A stretch of 64,000 nt of DNA, from contig JABYQR010000148.1 in NCBI GenBank assembly GCA_022592445.1, positions 1-64,000 on the forward strand, given 5' to 3'. Below, piece by piece: positions 1-10,927 of the stretch (position 1 is its first letter; each line of letters starts with the position of its first letter). Below the pieces are notes generated by a model, which was not told the DNA's origin, did not search any database, and worked only from the letters and a program-made list of their open reading frames with translations. The position numbers were made by a program, and so were the translations under genes. This DNA comes from Cytidiella melzeri. Its lineage: Eukaryota > Basidiomycota > Agaricomycetes > Polyporales > Irpicaceae.

Positions 1-482
1 GAGTTTATGCAGAGAAGGTTGCAACTGAGCTGCAGCCCGGTGTTTTACAGTTAAAAACAAGAGGTAAATTGCAAAAATTAAGGGCTAGTCAGGCCATCCA
101 TGACATTACTAGCCCTTCAAAACTTTGTGATAGATCACATTTTCTGGTCAAAATACAGTTTCTAATCTTGACAGCTGGCAAATGGGGACACAAGGGCAAA
201 AATAATACACCATTGGATAGCTCTATGTCTTGCCAATAGACTGGTAACAAAATCTTCCGATTTGGAGCAGAATTGAGGAAGGTATGGCCACATTACTGGA
301 AAAGGTTGCTCAGACTCATATTGAAACTCAGCTGTTTCCTTTTGTTACAGACTTGCAAAGCACACACCAGCAGTTTGTTACTTCAATCAATCACATCCAA
401 TGATGTGTGTAATGATTATCACAAAGCCTACTTCACATAGCAAAACTGGTGACCTCCCTCACCTGCAGGTGTTTTAGTAAGC

Positions 483-548
483 CTGATGACCTGAGAAAGC
501 CTCTTTTTTGTTCAAAAAAACAAAGAAGAGGCTTTCTCAGGTCATCAG
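483..548. repeat. Perfect 23-bp inverted repeat (foldback)
   Basis: Positions 483-505 are the exact reverse complement of 526-548, separated by a 20-base A/T-rich loop. A transcript would form a long uninterrupted hairpin. It sits inside repeat-rich, gene-free DNA. It could be the end-to-end remnant of a small inverted-repeat element or a hairpin RNA source; nothing in the sequence decides between them. Confidence 0.8.
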
Positions 549-634
549 CATAATAAACACAGCGCAGCAATACTGTGACTTTGTGACCCACCGGGTTATA
601 ATTAGGGTTATGCAATACAGGCACATTGATCACA

Positions 635-835
635 AAGTTAGTTACTACTAACAAAAGTACTTATGAGAGTAAGTATTTGGAGCATGGTTGTATTGCAGGA
701 TGTTACCAGTAACAAAATTACTTATCAAAGTAGGTATTGCCAACAAGTTACTGATGAAAGTTGTTACTAGTAACAAAATAACTTGTTGATGTAAGTATTC
801 TAAGCATTTACTAGCTACAAATCAACTTATCAAAG
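635..835. repeat. Imperfect ~62-bp direct repeats
   Basis: Three successive segments, starting near 637, 701 and 762, each begin with 'gttac.a.taacaaaa' followed by 'acttat..aagta'. Unit length is about 61-64 bp with heavy divergence. No coding frame runs through them. Confidence 0.5.
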
Positions 836-1654
836 TTACAATTTCTGAAGAATGAAAATTGTTCCAGTGCATGCAAGTGCTTTGAGCTCTTGCAACATGT
901 GACACCACTGTCCCAATGTGTGGGAACTTCACAGGGATTACAGAAACCAATAGTTTTTGTGTTACCACACTGAATACAATTGATGGAGTCATACTGGGTT
1001 TGTTACTGGTACTACAAAACGTGTGCTATGGGTGCTATTTCTGATCAAATCACAGTTCTTGATTTTTTTCAGCATGCACATGACCACAGGTGGGTATATA
1101 CTTTATACAATTAAATAGCCATGAGCCATGCAAACATTTTGTGATTTGGAGCAAAACTGAGTGTGTTATGGCCAGATTACTGAAAACCATTGCTCAGACT
1201 CAGATTCAAAGTTAGCTGCAGCTGTGTGGGCCTTGGTGGCCATAGCCCTTTATTACTTTGTATCAGATCACTTTTGCAATCAAAATGCAGTTTTTGATTT
1301 TCACAGACTGCATATGGGAAGAAAAAACTCTACATTTCATACACCATTGGATAGCCCTATCTTGTGGTAGCATCCTGGTACAAACATCCTGTCAATTGAA
1401 GTGGGATTGAGCAAGTTATGGCCAGTCTACTGAAAACAGTCATCCAGACTCAAAATCAAACTCCACTCGTGCTGGCAAATGATGTCAATTTCTGGTCAGG
1501 TATATGTGCAGCAATCTACAGACATTGCTTTCTCTCTGAACAAGGAATACAATTAGAAGACATGCCACACATAGTATTGGCTCTGAGCAAGAGTTACCAG
1601 TACTTTAGAAGCTAACTACAAATTCTCAACCCTACATTCTTGGACAATGTAATT

Positions 1655-2640
1655 TTGTGGCTGCATCAGCAGTGAGTACTGCATCTGATTGTTCCACAAA
1701 GTTTCACAACTTTTAGTTGCTATCTAAGCAAGGGTTTCAATCAGAACACAGCCTGTGGCATTTCCAATGGGGGTGAGGCAGTTCAGACATCAACACGACA
1801 TGGTTGCATCAGCAGCAAGCACTGCGTCAAATGGTTGCACAAACTTTCACAACCACTAGTTGCTCTTTAAGGAGGAGTTTAATTCAGAACATAGCCTGTG
1901 ACAGTTCTAATGGGGCTAAGGCAGTTCAGACACCAACAGGACGTGGTCACATCAGCATAGAGCACTGCCTTTGATTCTTCCACACAGTTTTACAACAACC
2001 AGTTGCTCTATAAGCGGGAGTTACAATCAGAACACAGCCTGTGGCAGCTCCAATGGGGGTGAGGCAGCACAGACATCAGCTGGACATGGCTTCATCAGCA
2101 GCCAGCACTGCATTCAATTGGTCCACAAATTTTCACAACCACTACTCAACAAGCAGAAGTTACAACTGTGGCAGTTCCAATGGGGGTGAGGCAGTTCAGA
2201 CCACTACAGTACCTGGTTGCATTGGCAGCAAGCACTGCATTCAATTGGTTCACAAGGTTTTACAACCACTACTCTCTATGTAGAAGTTACAATCAGAACA
2301 CAGTCTATGGTGGTTCCAATAGGGGTGATGCATCTCAGACATCAACAGGACATAGTTGCATTGGCAGCAAGCACTGCACCGGATTGTTCCACAAAGCTTC
2401 ACAACCATTAGTTGCTCTCAAAGGAGGAGTTACAACCAGAACACAGCCTGTGGCAGCTCTAGTGGGGCTGATGCAGTTCAGACATCAATAGGACGTGGTT
2501 GCATCAGTGTAGAGCACTGCCTTTGATTCTTCCACACAGTTTCACAACCACTAATTGCTCTATAAGCAGGAGTCACAATCAGAACCCAGCCTGTGGCAGC
2601 TCCAATAGGGGTAAGGCAGTGCAGACATCAACAGGACACA
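1655..2640. repeat. Seven-copy ~140-bp minisatellite with higher-order period
   Basis: Units recur at about 1702, 1845, 1986, 2131, 2257, 2396 and 2539, each starting with a 'ttcacaac' or 'tttacaac' motif and containing 'cctgtggcag' and 'cagacatca' variants. Spacings are 143, 141, 145, 126, 139 and 143 bp, so no single reading frame is kept. Copies four units apart resemble each other most: the second and sixth copies share 'agagcactgcctttgattct' at their ends, and the third and seventh share 'gctctataagc.ggag'. This gives a second period of about 552 bp. The fourth unit has lost about a dozen bases. The array stops abruptly near 2640. Confidence 0.85.
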
Positions 2641-3651
2641 TGTAACATGTTCCAGCAATTGAACTAATGAGACACCCTAAAGCCCTTCATTCTTTAAGCA
2701 AGTAATTTTCTAGAATCAGCATTGAACACTGCACAAGATCAATAACAAGGTAGATGAAGCCCCTTGCTACCATTGGTGACTATCTACATCAATGTATGGC
2801 TCCTTTTCCCGCAACCAAACTGATCAATTGTAGTACAGTCACTTTATCGCAGATCAAGTTGCCTATCAAAGGTGTCACCAACAGTAAATGCTTGTAATAC
2901 AGTCAATATTCATGACCAGATGGCTTGGCAAGGTCCTTACCAGGAACAGAGTTGTTTACTGAAGTTCTTTTTGGTATCAAAGTCATAGGTGCAAGTAACT
3001 ATTTCATGCTAAATGATTCATTTAATTTGCTATCAACAACATAATCACTTGTAACCCTGCTCCTGCAGTTTACCAAACTGCATCTAGCCTATTTAACATA
3101 GCTGGACACCATTGAGAAGAAGATGCATGTCAAACAATCCTTATCTCCATGCTCTGCTCCACAAACTTGTTTCAATTCTGTACTCACACCCATTGTTGCA
3201 GTTCAAACAATACAGCACAGTCCCTCTTCTTTCATGAATGATTGTGTGCTCCAGTGAAGACAAACGACCAACTTACTATACATCACTCATCAAAGAAGCT
3301 ATCCCCAACAAAACCACTTGTCAGGCTGCTACCAGCACCAAGTTCACTTACAAATTTGGCTCAAAAAGTAATATTTCATTCAATCTTCAGGAATTGTACT
3401 TGCCGCTTGCCGGCCTTGCTAACGCTAGAAAATGTAATGCAACTGTCCCCAGAAGCGTGGGAACTTGATGGGCAATACTGTCACAGATTTTCAATGTTTC
3501 TACAAGACTTGCCTTACCAGGCAACAGTATTATTGGGAATATTTAAGTGCTTATCAGGTGCTTATTCCGGCGCTTATTCTCAGTACCTATCAATTGATGC
3601 GCTGATGCGCCTCCTGTCTCTGATGCGCTGATGTGCTCCTTTCCTTATCTG
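2641..3651. other. Gene-free AT-rich spacer
   Basis: About 1 kb between the minisatellite and the LTR-like segment. Only short open frames occur, none with a recognisable domain, and no clear repeat unit was seen apart from the echoing 'gatgcgc' words near 3595-3632. Probably decayed repetitive DNA. Confidence 0.4.
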
Positions 3652-4149
3652 TGTATTACATGATAGAACTCTCTGGAACCTTGTGGAACATGCTGGAACT
3701 ATGATGTCATAGTATAGAACATTCCATTAGATGATGTCATAGTTCTTATAACCTTCTGGAAAAGTCTAGCCTTGTCTTAGAACAAGCTAAAAAGGTCTAG
3801 CCTTGGAACTGGGTCATGGGGTCAGGTCATGGGGACAATTGTTATTGGTTGATTATTGAAGTGGCACCACTAGGGCATAGAGCATGCTTAGTAAGGTAGA
3901 TTACTTCACTTACTCATGTAGGTATTAGGGGTCTTAGGGTAGTACCTGGGGTCCTCCCCTTCATGTATATATAGAGGCACTCCTGAGGGCATATCTCCTC
4001 AGTCTTATCCACTCTGTTGATCAAGGACTACTTCGTACTTTCCAGTACACACTTTCACCAACACTCTACTCTCTATCTCACTATCTCCCCCTCAAGTTTA
4101 TCAACTATCTGGTGAGTGTAACCTTAACTGTTACAAAAACAGTATTACA
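3652..4149. mobile_element. LTR-like segment (possible solo LTR or retroelement remnant)
   Basis: The segment begins TGTATTACA and ends GTATTACA, giving the short TGTA...TACA terminal inverted repeat typical of retroelement LTRs at a plausible length of about 498 bp. Inside are promoter-like elements: a TATA box (tatatataga near 3967), then a C/T-rich leader. Upstream of the TATA box are doubled words, such as atgatgtcatag at 3701 and 3731 and tctagccttg near 3765 and 3796. No target-site duplication is visible at these ends, and no gag or pol coding follows. The boundaries are therefore guesses and the call is tentative. Confidence 0.35.
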
Positions 4150-5024
4150 CTAAATACAACCAAATATCACTCGAGACCCAGCATGTCTTCTGCTCTCCCG
4201 ACCGGAGACGACTGGGTAGGAGTCTGGGCTCAGCCCATAGCTAGGGTTTGGCATCATAGATACTGCTCATGTGGACTCCTTTTGTTCTTTCCCTATTGTT
4301 CTCTTTATGGAAGAATGTTCTCACAGGTGTGGGAATGGAACACAATAGTTGGTCTCCTTTTAGATAGATTCTCTCACGAGTAGAGTTCTTGGCAAAGTCT
4401 AGACAATAGCTATTGTTCTCCTTTAAATAGTTTTATTGTTCTTTGTTCACACAGCTTCTTGCAAAGCCTGCCCTTAACATGGTCTGTGCGCAGGTCCCTG
4501 AAGTCTATATATACAGCTGCATGTACGCTCCTAGCCCCCCATCTTGACCTCTTGGTCTTTACTGGGCTAGGTAAGCAAAACCTCTTGTACTACATAGCAG
4601 GTAGTATCAATACTAACTTGGTCTCTACTGGACTAGCAACTTGAACAAAGTCTGATAGCTGGTTAAAGCATTGTGCTCTATGCTCCTTGTTATTTTCCAC
4701 TTCGTGTCCCTGTTTGTCACGTCGAGCCCTGTCCCCATGTCAGCTGTCCACTTATATCATGTAATTGAAACTGAATGAAAAGCTATTTTTATTGTGTACA
4801 GCTACAGGAGTAACAATACATGTATGCTGTATCTACAAAGAGTATTCAGTCGTTGCGGTGTCAGCCGTGCCGACCAAGGGCTCTGCCCCTGGACCCCGCT
4901 CTCTCTCTGTCTCCAAAGCTGAGAAAGCGCGCAATTTAAGCTCCGGATTGCACAACATATAGAGTTCTGTACTCACCGTGTGTAACTATCAGGCCTGGGT
5001 GTGGCACAATCGAGAATGTTGTTG
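4150..5024. other. Gene-free stretch beside the H2B locus
   Basis: No recognisable gene. There is a second TATA-like run (tctatatatac near 4503) and a few short open frames without domains. Composition still resembles the repeat block to the left; GC content rises from about 4,850 onward. Confidence 0.4.
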
Positions 5025-5518
5025 TCAATAGTTGCGTTGATGGTGGTTCGAGAGCAAAAGACAGGCTGTATTGTCAGCCAAGGACAAGTGAACAAGGACG
5101 CAATCGGCTTTCCAATTTGGGCGCTGATTGTAAATGCCCCAAAATGTACATACCCCGACGATCACTGATTGATCTCCGTTTGAATCAAACAGTGCCAGTC
5201 TTAATTCCGGCAAATGGTTCCGGTCCACCGCTGTCACACACCCCACACCACCATTGCACCACCTTTCTTCGGCAGCTGTTCAGCACCCCGTCTTAAGGCT
5301 GCCAACGCCTGCCCGCATTGCTTTCTCACAGCTGCCACTGTCACACGCGGAGTGGGATTTGCCCAACTTGAGGTGTAGAGAATGATTGCTGGTGTTGCGG
5401 TGGACATTTCCCCTACAACGTTTGCAACGTAGAACCGGGACTCACCGATGCCTGAAAGACTGTCAGCATCTTGCTTCAGCGATAACGACGGCCGAGTTGC
5501 ATGAGCAGCTTCCCTCAA
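5025..5518 (-). other. Unresolved pair of overlapping open frames
   Basis: Two minus-strand frames abut: 5234-5518 (about 94 codons, ATG at the right end) and 5025-5246 in another frame (about 73 codons). Joined through an intron or a frameshift they could be one small protein of about 160 residues. A GT..AG stretch of 33 nt lies inside the first frame. I recognise no domain. It lies upstream of and divergent from histone H2B, so it may equally be promoter DNA with chance frames. Confidence 0.22.
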
Positions 5519-5546
5519 ACAGAAGTAGACGCCCGTAGCGCGATCA

Positions 5547-5562
5547 AAACGCGTCCGCGTTT
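5547..5562. promoter_or_regulatory. MCB-like palindrome upstream of H2B
   Basis: AAACGCG-TC-CGCGTTT is a perfect 7-2-7 inverted repeat and contains ACGCGT, the MluI cell-cycle box bound by MBF-type factors in yeasts. It lies about 190 bp upstream of the H2B start codon; a TTTAAAA box follows at about 5587. Another ACGCGT lies in H2B intron 1 (5807-5812). An S-phase regulatory role is inferred. Confidence 0.4.
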
Positions 5563-5752
5563 AGATGCACGTGACCTCTGAGTCCGTTTAAAAAGGGCGC
5601 GTCGCGCTCACTGTAGCCTCCATTGCTCCTTGCTCTTAACACCCACCTCCTCCCTCTCTCAGGACCCCTTCGCACCACACAAAGGTAAGCTGAAACCCAC
5701 AGAGACTGGATCACCACACTCACCTTGGTGAAATGACAGCAAATACATCACC

Positions 5753-6451
5753 ATGGCCCCCAAGGTTGGTTATTCACAGAATTCGCGACACGCATGAACT
5801 CACCGAACGCGTCTTTTCGTGTATCAACCTTCCTCACTACGCTTCATAGCCTGCCTCTACTGCTTCCAAGGCACCTGCCTCCACTGTCGCCTCCAAGGCG
5901 CCTGCAGCCAAGTCTGAAGGCAAGGCAAAGAAGACTGCTGCGAAGTCTGCGCCAAGTGGTGATGGCACTGAGAAGAAGAAGCGCAGGAAGTCTCGTAAGG
6001 AGACTTACAGCTCGTACATCTACAAGGGTAAGTTCAAGAATGCCGTCAACATTGAGAATGCTAGTGACACGTGTATTCGGTCTATAGTGTTGAAGCAGGT
6101 TCATCCTGACACTGGAATCTCTAACAAGGCGATGGCGATTCTTAACTCTTTTGTCAACGATATTTTTGAGCGCATTGCCACTGAGGCATCCAGTAAGTCC
6201 TCTTTTTGGCCAACCTGACCGCGTAGTCATGTGCTGACCATGTCCAATAGAGCTTGCATCGTACTCGAAGAAGTCGACCATTTCATCTCGCGAGATCCAG
6301 ACTTCTGTTCGTCTCATCCTTCCGGGAGAGCTCGCCAAGCACGCTATTTCAGAGGGAACCAAGTCGGTCACCAGTATGTACATTGTTGTCATTCTCAACC
6401 GTCGTACTGACTGACATCTTACTTGCAGAATTCTCTTCTGCTGCCAAGTAA
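5753..6451 (+). CDS. Histone H2B
   Basis: Core histone H2B, partner of H2A in the nucleosome. Five exons give a protein of 146 residues. The first exon encodes only four codons (MAPK, 5753-5764), followed by an intron at 5765-5849. Later introns follow the codons for YIYK, the serine after ATEA, and SVT. Residues 1-55 form a Lys/Ala/Pro/Ser-rich tail. The histone fold then shows [27 protein letters not shown], the [20 protein letters not shown] block and a C-terminal [18 protein letters not shown]. The length and the C-terminal AVTK/SVTK region match fungal H2B. No H2A gene is adjacent, although fungal H2A and H2B genes are often paired. It converges on the PRCC-like gene, with 191 bp between the stop codons. 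Confidence 0.97.
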
Positions 6452-6642
6452 ATATTAGTTCGTCGGGAATTGTTGTCATGGTTCTATCTTTCCTCTATTC
6501 CAATACGTCTTTGGATATCTCGCACATGTACATCCAGTTAACGTCCGTATAACTCAACAGTATGGCGCTCGTGTGAGTAGCTATCGTAGTGTAATAATTG
6601 AACGGCGTTCTCAGAGAACAGTTGCTAGTGACATGAGTATTC

Positions 6643-8054
6643 TCAAAAACCTGGTAAGACAGTGAGTTGAGGTATCCAGGGCCACTACTCTTTTGTGTGT
6701 TGACTCACCATACTTGTTTCCTGCTTCCTTGCGATTGCGACGTGCCTGTGCTATCTGCTCTTCCAACGCCTCCCGATTCTGATACGCATCCGTGAGCAAA
6801 GTCGAAAGCTGATGCCTCGTCTTGGCTCTTCCACTTAGAGCAGCACCCTAACCATCCGCACGGTCAACAAAAGACCCCAAGAAATACCCGGTCAGTGACA
6901 CAGCCACATACCTTGATATTCATCTTTGGCGCAGCAGGAGTGGCGCCGTCCGCCATTGTCAACGCCTTCTTCTCCTCTCTCTCCTGAATCTCGAGCTTCG
7001 CCCTCTCCATCTCCTTCGCCGCGTTCACCTCCGTGACCCCTTCCCTCTCCACGCCCTCGAACCCCTTCCTCACCCCCTTCTCCAGCGCACGCACGTGTTT
7101 ATCGTAGTCTCGTTTCCACTTGTTGTAAAACTTTTGGTAGTATGCGGGGTCGTGCGCTGCCCAGGTGCCTGAGGGGAGAAGGTAGTAGCCAGGGTAGGGA
7201 TCTGTGGGTGTTGGTTCTGGAATTGTGAAGTCATCGACTTTGGGTGCTGAGGAGACGGAGAGGAGAGGGAGGGATGAGCTTGCATTTCTCAGTGGGGGGC
7301 TTCGGGGTGTGGGTGTGGATGCTGTGGGGATAGTCAGTGGCTGGTCGTAAGGAGGTGAGTAGACGGGTTGCGTACATAAGGAGAAGAAGTCTACTGTGGG
7401 GGCTGCGGGTTTCACCGTCGAGACCTTGGGCAACGTCGGTCGGTCCTCCGTGTTGATGTTCGCTTTGCCTCGGACCAGTGACGGCGGGCGGAAGGGAGCA
7501 GCAGCTAGTTTCGATGGCATCGGAGGAGGGGCATCCTCTAGTATGCTATTAGAAAGAGGTGCAAGGTTCACCGGTGTATGCTCATGAGCGTCCTCCTCCA
7601 CATCTTCAATGGTCACTTGCGTCGTAGACGGCTTCACACCTGTATGAAAGACTAGCCCGCGGCCCTTCCCGCCACCTAAGACTCTCTCTGGTACAGGGTT
7701 TGCGTTCTTTGGTGCAGGAAGCATGGAGAACAAGGACGAAGAGCCTGCACCCATCTCTATACGGGCCTTCTTCGCTGGTGGTTCGTCGTCCAGAGCGGAA
7801 TCATCTTCATTACCATGAGAAAGCGCAGGCAGTCCGATAGCAATCTTCTTCGGTGCTCTCTTCTTCGGTGCAGGTAGCGACAGGCCAGACAACGCTTTGG
7901 AACCAGAGGCAGCAGACGCAGGTGGCAGAAGTGAAAGGCCTGTCTTCTTCTGAGCTGTGGGAGGCTTAGCAGTTGACGTTGACGGCTGTGTGAGAGGCAC
8001 TGTTGTCTCGTCCTCGCCGTCGCTGTCGCTGCCGTAGCCTTCAACACCGAGCAT
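6643..8054 (-). CDS. PRCC-domain nuclear protein
   Basis: Three exons (8054-6912, 6847-6709, 6650-6643) give 429 residues. The N terminus is acidic (GYGSDSDGEDE) and the centre is rich in Pro, Ala and Lys, typical of disordered nuclear proteins; PPAKKAR near residue 95 looks like a nuclear localisation signal. The C-terminal block holds ALSGRAKTRHQLSTLL, then QNREALEEQIAQARRNRKEA and a final NKYGF, the hallmark of the PRCC C-terminal domain (human PRCC is linked to splicing factors and to MAD2B). The last exon encodes only the end of the glycine codon, Phe and the stop. It is divergent from SRP receptor alpha, with about 217 bp shared. The PRCC assignment rests on the C-terminal block; the rest is too low in complexity to compare. 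Confidence 0.82.
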
Positions 8055-8271
8055 TGTGTGGATGAACGTGGGGATGTGTACCTAACGAGCACGAGACGCC
8101 GCGAGGATGGAATATTGAATAACTTCCCACCCGTCCATTGTCTAGATTAGGGTTGAATTGATCGAGCCTCGTTAAATGGCGCTGCTGGTGCATTGCAGCG
8201 GACCGTCACTGTCTTTCCTTCATACTTACCACCGTGTTACATTTTATTCCACAAATCAAGCTTGAGGCTCA

Positions 8272-10927
8272 ATGCTCGACCACTGCTCGATATCACACAA
8301 AGGTATGACACTATTTACTGCAAGCTCGCGCCCAGCAGACTTACGCGCACACTATCGCAGGCGGAATAGTACTCTGGTCTCGCTCGTTCACCCCAGCTGC
8401 TGCGCCCGTCAACTCGCTGATACGCGATGCACTGATAGAAGGAAGAAACGCAGAGAAGGGTTACGAGAAGGATGGTTACGCTGTGAAGTGGACGTTTGTG
8501 AACGACCTGGAGCTCATATTCGTGGTGAGTTCTGATCAATCAATTCGTTGCGTTCCAACTGTAGCTTGGACGGTAACTTCGATGCGATTGCACCACAGGT
8601 GGCCTACCAAAGGATACTGCAGCTGACTTACGTCGACGAGCTACTGGCAACACTCAAAGCACTCTTTGTTCAGCTCTTCCAACCGTTTCTGACCACGTTC
8701 GTGGCATCCCTGCATGCCGCCTCGGTCGGAAAGGTGTTGGCGGCCGACACAACCGTGACATGGGATTTTAGAAAAGCCTTTGAGAGGTGGGATAAGCTCT
8801 TCGATGATGTGTTGCGCGGATTAGAAAACAAAGCAGCTCAGGTTCGTACATCTTTTTCTACTTTAGCGATGTGGTTTGTCTCTCGCTTTCATGCACCCGG
8901 TAACCTACATTTGTCCTGACATATGCGCTATGAAGGAACGCAAATCACGCCTTAAGCACAGCGTGGCTCAGGCGGAGAATATCGTGGACTCTGTCCCTCC
9001 GTCTGATGCCGATGACGTTGGTCAGTCTATCCCGGTCTTAAACTGCTTATTACACTTACAGTTACATAAACGGCCAGCTCCTTCGGACTCAGGAGCTGCG
9101 ACGGTTGACGAAGAGCAGATCGCACGAAATGTACAAGCATTGAAAAACAGACTGAAGGCCAGAGGTCGGCCGATTACGGGTGGTGGGAAGAGGCGGCCAG
9201 ATGCGGGGAGCGGGAGAGACAGCCTACCCACCTCTGAGTATGTTTTGGCATGCAACAATTCAAGCAAGTGCGCATTTCGCTAATTTACCTTTGCTTATCT
9301 CCAACAAAGTTCGGACACCCCTACTCACAAGAAGACAAAGAAGACCAAGGCGAAGTCGCAGCGCAAATGGGGCGACGAGGCTCCCACAGAATCCGACATG
9401 GCATCACTTGACTTTAGCTACGTGAGCGTTGACTCGCCAAGTTCCTCGGCTAAACCGGCGGACGTGAACGCTCTCGTCGACCAGTCGTCTCTCGGAATCG
9501 TCAAAGACGGGATTTACGAGGTGAAGGACTGGGAGTTTACATCTACGTCTGAGTTGTCTGCGTCCGCGCTCACGCAGGCGTTGAATCAAGAAAAGGCAAA
9601 GGCGGAGCAAGCGAGATCGTTTGGTGTGCTAGGAAGCATGTTCGCGAGGCTGACCGGCAGCAAGGTGTTGACTCAGGATGATCTCAAGCATGTGTTGGAG
9701 GGGATGAAGCAGCATTTGATGAAGAAGAACGTGGCAAAGGAGATTGCGGACAAGGTGTGCGAAGGCGTGAGCGACAGTTTGGTAGGAAAGAAATTAGGCA
9801 GTTTCCAGTGTAGGTCGAGCTTCCTTTCACCGCGGTCCTGTTGAACTTAAACAACCTCCGTAGCGACGTCTTCTGCCTTCCGCCAGGCTCTGTCTACTTC
9901 GCTCACGCGAATCTTGACGCCAAAAACTTCTACCGATTTGCTTCTTTCCATCCGCACTAAGCTCTCTTCTCACCTGCCGTCATCTCAGCAACGCGAGCCA
10001 TACAGCATCACGTTTGTGGGAGTGAATGGTGTCGGTAAAAGCACCAACTTGTCCAAGGTGTGCTTTTGGCTGGTGCAGAACGGTCTGAGAGTTCTCATAG
10101 CCGCCTGCGATACTTTCCGGTGCGTCCTGTGTGTTGATGTGTCCATTCAAAGTATTCATCGATTTTCTGCACTGTAAATGTAGGAGTGGGGCGGTGGAGC
10201 AATTGCGGGTCCATGTTCGAAATCTGAGCATGCTCGGTGTTGGGCCAAATGGCGCTACGGACAGTAAGGGACGAGTGGAACTTTACGAGAGAGGGTACGG
10301 CAAGGATGCCGCAGGAATCGCGAAGGAGGCTATCGCATACGGGCGTGACAACGACTTTGATGTGGTGTTAATCGACACCGCCGGTCGTATGCAGGATAAC
10401 GAGGTTTGTCCTGATTGCTACTCTGGCGTGCCGTGTCCTGCTAACGTGGGTATGCTCGTTAGCCTCTCATGCGCGCCCTCGCCAAACTGGTGTCTACGAA
10501 CAACCCCGACAAAATTCTTTTTGTCGGTGAAGCGCTAGTGGGCAACGAAGCGGTCGATCAACTGCAAAAGTTTGATCGGGCGCTGCGCGATTTCTCGTCC
10601 GCTGCTGGCACGGGCAAGGAACGAGGGATTGACGGGATGATCGTCACGAAGTGGGATACTGTCGACGATAAGGTGGGAAGCAGAACTGAACAATAGCAGC
10701 GGTCTGTAGTTGCTGACTTCGTATTAGGTCGGCGCTGCTCTTTCTATGACATATATCACGGGACAGCCCATCGTGTTTGTGGGGTGTGGACAGGCGAGCC
10801 CCTTCCCTCTCATTGACCGGCTGCTGTGAACTGACCATTACCTTTTGGTCGTTTCAATTGACAGACGTATACCGATCTTCGGCAGCTGCGCGTCTCGAAC
10901 GTCGTACAAGCTATCTTGAGCGACTAG
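8272..10927 (+). CDS. Signal recognition particle receptor subunit alpha
   Basis: The GTPase docks SRP-bound ribosomes at the ER membrane. The N-terminal SRX longin-like domain (exons 8272-8302, 8361-8524, 8599-8841) begins [20 protein letters not shown] and would bind SRP receptor beta. A basic linker with [17 protein letters not shown] follows, then the SRP54-type N domain and G domain. Visible GTPase motifs are GVNGVGKST (P loop), a DTFR element, DTAGRMQDN and [11 protein letters not shown]; the protein ends VQAILSD. One intron uses a GC donor (10794-10864, CAG|GCGAGC) and is needed to join VGCGQ to TYTDLR. Two acceptors, at 8935 and 9309, are AAG. The reading frame closes through all domains, so the gene looks functional. 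Confidence 0.95.
10794..10864 (+). other. GC-AG intron in the SRP receptor alpha gene
   Basis: 71-nt intron with donor CAG|GCGAGC and acceptor ttgacag. Reading through it meets a stop, and no GT donor near it restores the family motif GQTYTDLR. Confidence 0.85.

Larger units (their letters stand above)
135..1475. repeat. Degenerate ~200-bp dispersed repeat, three copies
   Basis: Three related blocks lie at about 135-345, 1030-1240 and 1262-1475. They share, in the same order, a stretch around 'cagttt...gat..tt..cag', 'acaccattggatag' (first and third copies), and 'ttatggccag..tactgaaaa' followed by 'cagactca'. The second and third copies are almost adjacent and the first is about 900 bp away. 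Every frame is broken, so this is decayed repetitive DNA and not a gene. Its origin (transposon or old tandem duplication) cannot be told from the window. Confidence 0.55.

Noticed and set aside
2041..2491. Overlapping open frames in the minisatellite that look like a repeat protein
   Set aside because: Unit lengths of 126-145 bp shift the frame from copy to copy, so no consistent repeat protein is encoded.
4183..4383. Short frame after the LTR-like segment as a gag start
   Set aside because: 66 codons only, no nucleocapsid or capsid feature, and no continuation in any frame.
5844..6479. 211-codon minus-strand open frame over histone H2B
   Set aside because: Antisense to H2B exons and introns, no domain; a by-product of H2B codon usage.
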